From Candidatus Anammoxibacter sp. (GTDB lineage Bacteria; Planctomycetota; Brocadiia; Brocadiales; Anammoxibacteraceae): a stretch of 64,000 nucleotides of DNA. The position numbers and the translations under genes were made by a program. Positions 1 to 6,494 of this stretch are shown here, one piece after another. The stretch spans positions 21,912 through 85,911 of the forward strand of contig JAIQZQ010000073.1 of assembly GCA_021777105.1 (NCBI GenBank), given 5' to 3'. Below the pieces are notes generated by a model that searched no databases, was not told the DNA's origin, and saw only the letters and a list, made by a program, of their open reading frames with translations. Each line of letters starts with the position of its first letter. Within the stretch, counting starts at the first letter, position 1.

Positions 1-94
1 AACCAAAATATAATTCGTGGTCTTTTAGGTCTTTATGTCGCAGTGTGTAGATTGGCTAAATGTTGTTTTTCTATATTATGACAAGATAAAATCT

Positions 95-2338
95 CTACCC
101 TCTCTTTTTAAGCCATCGTAACATTATAGGCGCTTTTAGCCTCCATTGGCCGTTTTCTTCCTCAACTAACAATCGCCTGCGCAGGGATTTGTTTATATCT
201 TCATCTTTAGGCGGCGGCTGGAAGTCCGCGTTGCGAAACTCCTTTATGTATTCAAGTTCTCCAGGATATTTGCACTCATTGTACAATAGTTCTTTAAATG
301 TGGTATCGCTTTTTACAATTGATTTATCAAGCGCTTTTTCAAACAGCTCATCGTTGACAATTACCAATTCCGAATCATTTAACATATCAACAATAGTTTC
401 TGCTATTAACTGCACAAAGAACGGCCAGCCGGCTGATTCGGCCTGCGCGCGTTCAATTCCATTATGCCCCCAAAGGTTTTCAGAGAAACATGGGCGGTCA
501 ACAGCATCTTTTGCCCAGAATGTTGAATGCCTTAAAGGCTCGGTTAACAGGAGACGGGTTTCGTCAATTGAAAAGAGCGGGACTTCAATTGTCCTTGCGC
601 TAATCAGATACGATGTCCATTCTGCGTTGACAAGCTCATCGATATCATGGTTGCCGGCGAATATCCATGTCAGGTTTCTGTGGTATTGAATTGATTCGCG
701 GATAGTTGCCAACAGATCTTCGGTAAAAACATTTTCGCCTATCTTTTGGTCAATCTTTTCATACTCATCCACTATTAACAATGCCCTCTTATTCTCCTGT
801 TTTAAAAATTTGTCGCATTCCGTTAAAATGTCAAAAAGCTCTGGTAGTCCTGCGTTGTCATTTGCTTTTAACTCAATATCAGGGATGTTTTTATTAACCT
901 CATCCTTTACATAATTTACAAAGTAGTTAATTGATGTAAATAAATGGGGGTTTTGAAACGACAAATTTACAGGTATAACAGTAACGGGCAGGAAACCTTT
1001 TAAATTTTTAACAAGCGTTGATTTGCCTGTTCTGCGTCTGCCGTACAGCACAATTCCGGGGCAACCGGAGCTTAACATGATCTGCCTTTCCAGCTCGCCA
1101 ATGATATTTGAGCGTATTATAAACGCCTCGGCTTCCCGGTTTACCGGGTCGCCCGCCCGAAACACTTGGGGTGTCGCTTCTTTTGAAGTTATTTTCTTTA
1201 CAGCCTCATGTTGTTTATTGGCAATCTTAAGCCAATTTTCCGAAGCCTTGTAGAACTCGCTTTGAAGCGGCTCATGCAGGCCGCCTATCCTGCTTTTAAA
1301 TACTTCAACCTCTTTGCAAAGCGATTGGGTTAAAATATCCTTAAAATACGGCCTGTTAACAATATTTATACGCAGTTGAATGCCGGCGATCTCGTTTATT
1401 CCTTCCCTAATAATTTTGGTCTCGTTTAAAAAGCCTTTCTCTCCCTCCGGCAGTTGAGAAGCAACTGCCGGCAGGTTAGACAGCTCCTTAATATTAGCGG
1501 CATTCCTTGCAATTAACGTTACCTTTGCTTTTAAAGCGGCCAATCTTTGCGCGGGGTAATCCTTGATTAATCTTTCAATTTCTGAATTTCCATGTTCAGG
1601 GTATTGCGCGGCGTTGTCAACTAACAGTTTATCAAGTTTCCAGAACGGCGTTGAGCACAAATCGTCCCACATTATTGGGTGATACCTGAAAAACCGTTTC
1701 CGTATTGCCGGAGCCATTAAAATAAAATGCAAAGGGTAATAATAACAGCGTGAAATAGAAATTGTTAAAGTGATTCCTAGGGCGATTCCAAAGGCGATTT
1801 CAACGGCGACTCCAAAGGCGATTCCAAAGGCGATTCCAACGGCGATTCCAAAGGCGATTCGAACGGCGATTCCAAAGGCGACTCCAAAGGCGATTCCAAC
1901 GGCGATTCCAAAGACGACTCCAAAGGCGATTTCACTGGTGGTTCCAAAGGCGATTCCAAAGGCGATTCCAACGGCGATTCCACTGGAGATTCCAATGGCG
2001 ATTCCACAGGCGATTCCAACGACGATTCCAAAGGCGATTACTTTGACTGTTTTAGATGCTGTTAAATAGAAGAAATCAAAATTTGTTAATACATTCAAAA
2101 TCGTATCTGGTTTGTTCAGAAATGCCGTAAAGTAGTTCACAAAAAAAGATATTGCGAAAATATATGGAATTATATGGATGAACAATGTTGTTGCGGTCAG
2201 CAATTTGGCCGGCAATGAAATTGGTTTTAGATTTTCCGTGAAGTTATTCGGTTTTCTGTAAAGAAGCCATAACCACCACAAAGCGGCTTTGTGGCTTGTC
2301 CAGCCAAACCTGATATTTTCAAGCTGCAATGTTTTCAT
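95..2338 (-). CDS. Membrane-anchored STAND/AAA-type P-loop NTPase, partner of TIR gene
   Basis: A 747-residue protein. Residues about 43-72 form hydrophobic membrane segment(s); residues 102-190 are a run of about 22 hydrophobic tetrads with Gly at nearly every fourth position (FGIA, VGIA and variants), encoded by a 12-bp tandem repeat. Residues 210-390 are a linker of unknown fold. The NTPase core has a Walker A GRRRTGKST (433-441), a Walker B LLIVDEYEK (520-528) and a sensor-like WIFAGNHD (558-565). The C-terminus (about 680-747) looks like a small winged-helix, ending in basic residues. Its ATG overlaps the stop of the upstream TIR gene by 4 bases, so the two are probably translated together. 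The ATPase most resembles the archaeal-ATPase/STAND group used as switches in immunity and signalling; that role is inferred. Substrate and trigger are unknown. Confidence 0.85.
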   Translation of the reverse strand: MKTLQLENIRFGWTSHKAALWWLWLLYRKPNNFTENLKPISLPAKLLTATTLFIHIIPYIFAISFFVNYFTAFLNKPDTILNVLTNFDFFYLTASKTVKVIAFGIVVGIACGIAIGISSGIAVGIAFGIAFGTTSEIAFGVVFGIAVGIAFGVAFGIAVRIAFGIAVGIAFGIAFGVAVEIAFGIALGITLTISISRCYYYPLHFILMAPAIRKRFFRYHPIMWDDLCSTPFWKLDKLLVDNAAQYPEHGNSEIERLIKDYPAQRLAALKAKVTLIARNAANIKELSNLPAVASQLPEGEKGFLNETKIIREGINEIAGIQLRINIVNRPYFKDILTQSLCKEVEVFKSRIGGLHEPLQSEFYKASENWLKIANKQHEAVKKITSKEATPQVFRAGDPVNREAEAFIIRSNIIGELERQIMLSSGCPGIVLYGRRRTGKSTLVKNLKGFLPVTVIPVNLSFQNPHLFTSINYFVNYVKDEVNKNIPDIELKANDNAGLPELFDILTECDKFLKQENKRALLIVDEYEKIDQKIGENVFTEDLLATIRESIQYHRNLTWIFAGNHDIDELVNAEWTSYLISARTIEVPLFSIDETRLLLTEPLRHSTFWAKDAVDRPCFSENLWGHNGIERAQAESAGWPFFVQLIAETIVDMLNDSELVIVNDELFEKALDKSIVKSDTTFKELLYNECKYPGELEYIKEFRNADFQPPPKDEDINKSLRRRLLVEEENGQWRLKAPIMLRWLKKRG
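1769..2035 (-). repeat. 12-bp coding minisatellite (about 22 units)
   Basis: On the plus strand the unit is GGCGATTCCAAA or GGCGATTCCAAC with point variants, repeated head to tail. Read on the minus strand within the NTPase gene it gives FGIA or VGIA per unit. The unit is a multiple of three, so copy-number change keeps the frame, and the opposite and shifted frames are also open through it. Variation is mainly in the first codon of each unit and in occasional Arg, Glu and Thr substitutions. Confidence 0.95.
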
Positions 2339-3252
2339 TTTGAGCCTTTCAATTCAACTGTCTTAATTTCGATATGAGAAAGGTGGTGGTCTTTTGGAAG
2401 CAGGGCGGCAAACAACTTTCGTGAGACCGCGAATAACGCAATTTTTCTGGTTTCAATCAGGTGCCTTAGCGCGTCAAACAGATCGGCATTGTTATATTGC
2501 GGGCGCGTAACATTATCAAAATGGGCAAATGTGAGTATAACGTTGTTTAGTTTTGATATTTCGTTGTGAAGCTCTACAAGGTCATTAGGTTCGTCAGGCG
2601 CGCAAGTGTTTATACCGAACGATTTAAGAATCTCGGTTACCAAACCCTTGCGCGACATTGTGGCTCCGCTTTCAAGGTCTACATAGCCCATTTTATTTGA
2701 AACCTCGTCTGAAATGTTTGCGACCATACCGCGCCATTTAGGGTAACCGGACACAACCAGATTTACTGAATCGCCCCGATTTAAATATCGGGAAATTTCA
2801 TCCCTGGCGTTTAACCATGCGGGCGCGTCTGTTCCTATGTCGGCTTCGCAGATGTCGAGCAGTTTTTTCCACTGATCAATGCCGGTTTTATCTTTTGCGT
2901 TGCAGAGGTCAATATACAGTGGATCGGGGATGGTTATTTTATCCGGCATATCGCACTTTTTGCGAACAACAGGCGCTATAATACCTTTTTTAAATCGCGG
3001 ATCGCGTTTAATGGCTCTCTCCATCTCATGAACACAATTTTTGCTTTTCAGGTATTCAGGCGAAAGGACAAGCACGTTTACATCCGCTTTGTTCTGTGTT
3101 GCGTCCATTTGCTTTGGCACGGCTTTGCCTGCTTTAAATTGCTCATTGTCAATAAGGACTTCCGCCTTGCCTGCCTTTAAAACAGGAACCAGTCTATCAC
3201 GTACCCAATCTTTCTGCGCGTGGCAATAACTTATAAAAATCTTTTTGCCCAT
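2335..3252 (-). CDS. TIR-domain protein with degenerate P-loop-like C-terminal domain
   Basis: A 305-residue protein counted from the ATG at 3252; an in-frame extension to 3327 runs into an inverted repeat and is not favoured. Residues 1-120 are a TIR domain: KIFISYCHAQKDW at the start (beta-A and box 1), LVLSPEYLKSKNC, and Glu76 in CVHEMERA, which aligns with the catalytic Glu of NAD-cleaving TIR domains (SARM1 WVHKE). Residues about 165-300 look like a nucleotide-binding ATPase fold (SVNLVVSGYPKW, ILTFAHFDN) but the P-loop Lys-Ser/Thr is missing. The stop codon overlaps the start of the downstream NTPase gene by 4 bases. NAD hydrolysis or NAD-derived signalling on activation is a family-based inference; scaffolding is the alternative. 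Confidence 0.85.
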   Translation of the reverse strand: MGKKIFISYCHAQKDWVRDRLVPVLKAGKAEVLIDNEQFKAGKAVPKQMDATQNKADVNVLVLSPEYLKSKNCVHEMERAIKRDPRFKKGIIAPVVRKKCDMPDKITIPDPLYIDLCNAKDKTGIDQWKKLLDICEADIGTDAPAWLNARDEISRYLNRGDSVNLVVSGYPKWRGMVANISDEVSNKMGYVDLESGATMSRKGLVTEILKSFGINTCAPDEPNDLVELHNEISKLNNVILTFAHFDNVTRPQYNNADLFDALRHLIETRKIALFAVSRKLFAALLPKDHHLSHIEIKTVELKGSK

Positions 3253-3283
3253 TGTATTTGTCTCTGTAAATTTTAAATAATCT

Positions 3284-3348
3284 AGTGGCACAGGCATCCT
3301 GCCTGTGATTAATTGAAACTGAAACACAGGCAGGATGCCTGTGCCACT
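3284..3348. repeat. Perfect 24-bp inverted repeat (REP-like) upstream of the TIR gene
   Basis: Arms at 3284-3307 and 3325-3348 are exact reverse complements, with a 17-base AT-rich loop; the core of the arm is GGCACAGGCATCCTGCCTGT, which is itself internally near-palindromic. It lies 32 bases upstream of the TIR start codon. A diverged single arm, ACAGGCGGGAAGCCTGT, occurs at 5239-5255, so this is probably one member of a dispersed repeat family rather than a terminator made for this gene. Confidence 0.85.
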
Positions 3349-3577
3349 TTTAATATGAATTTTTAAGTGTTTCCACGCATGTGTTAATATTGATTTCTAA
3401 TACGGTATATCGCGCCTAATATAATTCCCGCTAAAAAGCCGAAAGAAGATATGAATCGCCCCGCATAGTAGAAAACCACATATAAAACATAGCGAGTCCA
3501 TGGCTAAAAGGTTTGGTTAATAAGTAATTATGATTAAACATTTACCAACCGGCGCAGTCCTGGCCGTCTCAAAATAC

Positions 3578-3630
3578 TGAAAACCGTGGTTTTCATACTA
3601 ATTGCGTTACAAAATCGTAGTTTTGGAACG
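3578..3630. repeat. Double-hairpin repeat, copy 1
   Basis: First hairpin TGAAAACC-GT-GGTTTTCA (3578-3595), second hairpin CGTTACAAAA-TCGTAG-TTTTGGAACG (3605-3630, one or two mismatches). The same two-hairpin arrangement with the same inter-hairpin AATT and the same second loop recurs at 7648-7698. Confidence 0.7.
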
Positions 3631-3894
3631 GGCAGATGACAACTTATGAGCCTTTGGTATTCTTTTTTAGCTATGATTAACGCCGTTTGTATATATTTAG
3701 AATTGTTTAAGTTTGTTTCTTGCGCTAATTTGCCGGTAAATATTTAGCGATGGTATTAAAACGCAGGGTTAATGTCAAATAAAAACATGTTGTTAGGTTA
3801 CATACAGGGTGTAGGTTGGGTGTTGGCGGTGGCGGTTAGCAGACGGCTGGTACTCTCGCTCCCAAATCCCGGTAAATTTTCGCGCATATGGAGT

Positions 3895-3954
3895 ACATCA
3901 ACCGTGTTGATGTTAATTTGGTATACCTTGTCTATACAGTAACACGGTTACTGT
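3895..3954. repeat. Pair of related hairpins in inverted orientation
   Basis: Hairpin A is ACATCAAC-CGT-GTTGATGT (3895-3913) and is preceded by GGAGT; hairpin B is ACAGTAAC-ACG-GTTACTGT (3936-3954) and is followed by ACTCC. B is the inverted form of A, and the bases that differ do so in pairs that keep each stem intact. A third relative sits at 6386-6408. Confidence 0.75.
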
Positions 3955-4070
3955 ACTCCAAAGTGTAGGTGTGGTAGAGGCGCGAAACCCAACTTTTATC
4001 CGGTTTAGGTTCTACATTTCAATTGACGTTTAAGGGATTAAAAGCAATAATAACCTGTTTGTAATAAACT

Positions 4071-4253
4071 AAGGGGCTGCTCAAAAATAACTTCGGTTTA
4101 TTTGGTCGTGCTTTCACATTCTCTTTGTGAGATATTCAATCGTCAAATTCTCACGTAGCTAAGGCTACGCTACGAAATTGACTCGGGTCATATCTCGCAA
4201 ATCTAACGCAAAATTACAGCCAAAAAACCAAAATTATTTATGAGCGGCCCCTT
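4071..4253. mobile_element. 183-bp foldback / MITE-like element
   Basis: The ends AAGGGGCTGCTCAAAAATAA and its inverted counterpart match at 18 of 20 positions, and the imperfect complementarity continues inward through both halves to a central hairpin CGTAGC-TAAG-GCTACG (4154-4169). There is no open reading frame inside. I see no clear target-site duplication. The shape fits a non-autonomous inverted-repeat element. Confidence 0.6.
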
Positions 4254-4285
4254 GGTTCGGAACCCTTTAAAAGAAAAATCAAATC

Positions 4286-5026
4286 ATGAAAGTAAGACTC
4301 TCAAAAAAGCAAAAGATACAGGTAAATGATTCTAAAGATGTTTACGGTATTATGAAGAAGATATTGTTGCGCGAGAATAAGTATGGGCAGGAGAAGGAAC
4401 ATTTCTGGGTGGTGGGGCTTGATATTGATAACAGGATTATATTTATTGAGCTTATAAGTCTCGGCAATTTTACGGCGGCTACTGTTGACCCTAATGATGT
4501 TTTCTGGCTTGCGACAAATAAACGCACGGCTGGGGTTATACTTGTGCATAACCATTCTGGGGAGAATCTTGAGCCGTCGGAAAGCGATATTGAGATAACC
4601 GACAGGTTGATGCAGGCTGCTATAATCGTGAGAACGCAGGTGCTGGATCATTTGATAATTTCGCCTGAGGATTTTTATAGTTTTGTTGTTTCCGGCCTTT
4701 TTGAAGTTTTAAAGCATAGTGATAAGTTTAAGCCTCGTTATACGGAGATTGACAGGTTGCGCAAGGAGTATATGGAAAAAGGGATTGATATCGGCCTGAA
4801 AGACGGGGTTAGGGAAGGGTTAAAAGAGGGTATTACAAGGGGCAAAGAAGAAGGTGAAAAGATAGGGATTGAAAAGGGAGAAAAGAACAAAGCTATTGAA
4901 ATGGCAAAGATTTCAATTAAAGAGGGGTTGCCGACTGAGCTGATATCCAAATTAACCGGATTGTCAGAAGCTGAAATTAATAAATTGTCCAAATCCAAAT
5001 CTAAAACGAAGAAGAAAGCTCCATAG
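4286..5026 (+). CDS. RadC-like JAB/MPN protein with Rpn-type C-terminal tail
   Basis: A 246-residue protein. Residues about 15-140 form a JAB (RadC-type) domain with a complete metal-site signature: His88-x-His90, Ser98 and Asp101 (HxHx7SxxD). It lacks the N-terminal helix-hairpin-helix part of true RadC. Residues 150-235 are charged and Gly/Lys/Glu-rich (KDGVREGLKEGITRGKEEG), then a short helical segment (MAKISIKEGLPTELISKLTG, LSEAEINKL) that matches the tail usually found on Rpn/PD-(D/E)XK recombinase-like proteins. It ends in a Lys/Ser-rich tail. Sitting among repeats and toxin genes it is probably accessory. The function of stand-alone RadC-like JAB proteins is unsettled. Confidence 0.75.
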   Translation: MKVRLSKKQKIQVNDSKDVYGIMKKILLRENKYGQEKEHFWVVGLDIDNRIIFIELISLGNFTAATVDPNDVFWLATNKRTAGVILVHNHSGENLEPSESDIEITDRLMQAAIIVRTQVLDHLIISPEDFYSFVVSGLFEVLKHSDKFKPRYTEIDRLRKEYMEKGIDIGLKDGVREGLKEGITRGKEEGEKIGIEKGEKNKAIEMAKISIKEGLPTELISKLTGLSEAEINKLSKSKSKTKKKAP

Positions 5027-5035
5027 TCTAAAAGC

Positions 5036-5140
5036 AACCACAGATTTCTCAGATTTAAGAGCAAAAGCAAAAGGAACCACAGATTTCTCAGATTACACAG
5101 ATTTAAGAGCAAAAGCAAAAGGAACCACAGATTCCACAGA
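5036..5140. repeat. Tandem direct repeats, 39-48 bp
   Basis: Unit 1 (5036-5074) begins AACCACAGATTTCTCAGATT and ends GAGCAAAAGCAAAAGG. Unit 2 (5075-5122) is the same with a 9-base insertion of ATTACACAG. A partial third copy runs from 5123. Units are not uniform and have no spacers, so this is not a CRISPR array. The stretch lies just after the JAB gene. The rest of the gap to 5322 holds a diverged arm of the 24-bp repeat at 5236-5257. Confidence 0.8.
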
Positions 5141-5322
5141 TAAAATCAAAAGCGGGTTAAACACAAATATACACAAATTTATGAGCAAAAAGTCTTGTAG
5201 GTTTGAGGCTTTCGCTTGAACTATCAGGTTGCAAAGCACAGGCGGGAAGCCTGTTCCGTTATTTATATGGATTTCACAAGATCCGGGAAAATAAAATAAT
5301 GAGCGCGGAAAAGGGGGTGAAT

Positions 5323-5577
5323 ATGATCAAGTCAATTACGCCGGAAATTTGCAAAAAACTCGAAGCAATCGGGTTTGATGACGAAGAGATAAGCTCTATT
5401 GGAATAATCCATGAGTTAAAAACCAGAAAATATTCAATTGATCTAAAAAAACTTATAAATCAGGCTGCTTTTGAAAATTTAACAAAAGGAATAGGGGAAA
5501 CTTTTGATAAGAACAGATGGGATGATGAAGACTTTTTTAAAGAAGTTGAAAATTTACGAGAAGAAAAGAAAAAATGA
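5323..5577 (+). CDS. Probable antitoxin of a broken PIN module
   Basis: An 84-residue acidic, Lys-rich protein. The ATG at 5323 is chosen because AAGGGGGTGA (5311-5320) is a near-perfect Shine-Dalgarno just before it; an in-frame ATG at 5299 is possible. The protein ends RWDDEDFFKEVENLREEKKK, and its TGA overlaps the ATG of a PIN-domain reading frame by 4 bases, the usual antitoxin-toxin layout. I do not recognise the antitoxin family. Because the toxin is broken, this may be an orphan. Confidence 0.65.
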   Translation: MIKSITPEICKKLEAIGFDDEEISSIGIIHELKTRKYSIDLKKLINQAAFENLTKGIGETFDKNRWDDEDFFKEVENLREEKKK

Positions 5578-5682
5578 GATTAGTTATAGATACAAACATA
5601 TTCTTCTCTGCTTTCAACCCTAAGAGTTATTATTATAAAATCACTTAACTTAATTATCGCAAAAGAGTTCCAATCGCTTTAA
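5574..5682 (+). pseudogene. Truncated, frameshifted PIN-domain toxin
   Basis: The frame from 5574 encodes MRLVIDTNIFFSAFNPKSYY, the start of a PIN ribonuclease including the first metal-binding Asp (IDTN), and stops at 5648. Shifting by one base at the AAAA run (5637-5640) continues plausibly as KSLNLIIAKEFQSL to 5682. The rest of the roughly 130-residue domain, with the remaining acidic residues, is absent. Read here as a decayed toxin whose tail was lost before the next PIN gene. Confidence 0.7.
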
Positions 5683-5683
5683 A

Positions 5684-6115
5684 TTGAAAAAATATCAAAT
5701 TATAATTGACACCAATGTGCTTGTTGCGGCTTCACGCTCAAAACATGGGGCGGCTTTTAGGCTTTTAAAGCTATTGAAGGACCGCGATGAACGGTGTAAA
5801 ATAAATGTGTCTACTGCGTTAATTCTTGAATATGAGGCGGTCTTGAAAAGAGAAATGCATTTAAGAGACAAAGATTTGTCCATTGTTGATAGATTTATTG
5901 ATGATTTTGTTAATTTATCAAATAGACACTCTATCTTTTATTTATTACGGCCTTATTTAAAAGACGCGGATGATGATTTTATCCTTGAGTTAGCTTTTTC
6001 TTCATCAATAGATTATATTGTCACTTATAATACAAAAAATTTTAAACGAGCAATAAAATTAGGGCTTAAAACAATTGATCCAAAAGCATTTCTGCAAAAA
6101 ATAGGAGAGATCTAA
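5684..6115 (+). CDS. PIN-domain ribonuclease toxin
   Basis: A 143-residue protein beginning at TTG (5684). The PIN signature is complete: IIIDTNVLVAASRS (first Asp), a central Glu in ILEYEAVL, and late acidic residues LKDADDDFILELAFS, followed by VTYNTKNF and the terminal DPKAFLQ typical of the PIN family annotated as putative toxin-antitoxin toxin component. It overlaps the next gene by one base (TAATG), opposite in order to the broken module just upstream: here the toxin comes first. Expected activity is Mg-dependent RNA cleavage. Confidence 0.85.
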   Translation: MKKYQIIIDTNVLVAASRSKHGAAFRLLKLLKDRDERCKINVSTALILEYEAVLKREMHLRDKDLSIVDRFIDDFVNLSNRHSIFYLLRPYLKDADDDFILELAFSSSIDYIVTYNTKNFKRAIKLGLKTIDPKAFLQKIGEI

Positions 6116-6351
6116 TGACCGAATTGAAAATTAAATTACCAGACAAGTTGCTCAAGAAAACATATGAAGTATCGGAAAAGCAAAACATCCCTATTGACGA
6201 GTTAATCGCCGCTTCATTAGCGCAAAAATTATACCGCTTCATGCCTGATCCTTACCTCGAAGAAAGGGCAAAACGCTCTACAGGGGATGGAATGGCTGAA
6301 TTCATGTCTCAAACGCCTGATACTATGCCGGAAGAATATGATAAGCTCTAA
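6115..6351 (+). CDS. Antitoxin partner of the PIN toxin
   Basis: A 78-residue protein starting at ATG in the TAATG overlap with the toxin. The first 45 residues (LKIKLPDKLLKKTYEVSEKQ, then PIDELIAASLAQKL) look like a ribbon-helix-helix type DNA-binding segment. The C-terminal part, rich in acidic residues and Pro, would be the toxin-binding tail. Autoregulation of the pair is expected for this class but no operator was identified. Confidence 0.75.
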   Translation: MTELKIKLPDKLLKKTYEVSEKQNIPIDELIAASLAQKLYRFMPDPYLEERAKRSTGDGMAEFMSQTPDTMPEEYDKL

Positions 6352-6385
6352 AAACATGTTAAACCAACTTTTATGTATTTAATAA

Positions 6386-6408
6386 AATTAACACGGTTAA
6401 TTCACTCC
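6386..6408. repeat. Third copy of the small covarying hairpin
   Basis: AATTAAC-ACG-GTTAATT (6386-6402) followed by CACTCC. It shares the AACACGGTT core and the trailing ACTCC with the hairpin at 3936-3959 but has different, still complementary, outer stem bases. It lies between the antitoxin and the flavoprotein gene. Confidence 0.65.
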
Positions 6409-6494
6409 AAAAAACAGAGTCGGTTTATTAGTCTCTTTTCATAAACTATGCCGTATAGGTATGGACCTAATACTTTTACAAAGGAGACGCGCGG

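Larger units (their letters stand above)
3253..4285. other. Non-coding, repeat-rich gap
   Basis: About 1 kb without a convincing gene. It separates the minus-strand TIR/NTPase pair from the plus-strand JAB gene. It contains the 24-bp inverted repeat (3284-3348), a double-hairpin repeat (3578-3630), two related small hairpins (3895-3954) and a foldback element (4071-4253). The remainder, including a G/T-rich run near 3806-3840, shows no feature I can name. Confidence 0.7.

Noticed and set aside
1770..2069. Plus-strand open frame through the 12-bp repeat (Pro/Ala/Ile/Lys repeats)
   Set aside because: It is open only because the repeat unit is a multiple of three; the minus-strand frame has the NTPase domains and is far longer.
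3252..3327. Upstream extension of the TIR protein to 3327
   Set aside because: The extra codons run through the 24-bp inverted repeat and the TIR fold begins at the ATG at 3252.
5036..5140. Possible CRISPR array
   Set aside because: Units are adjacent, unequal and without unique spacers; they are simple tandem direct repeats.
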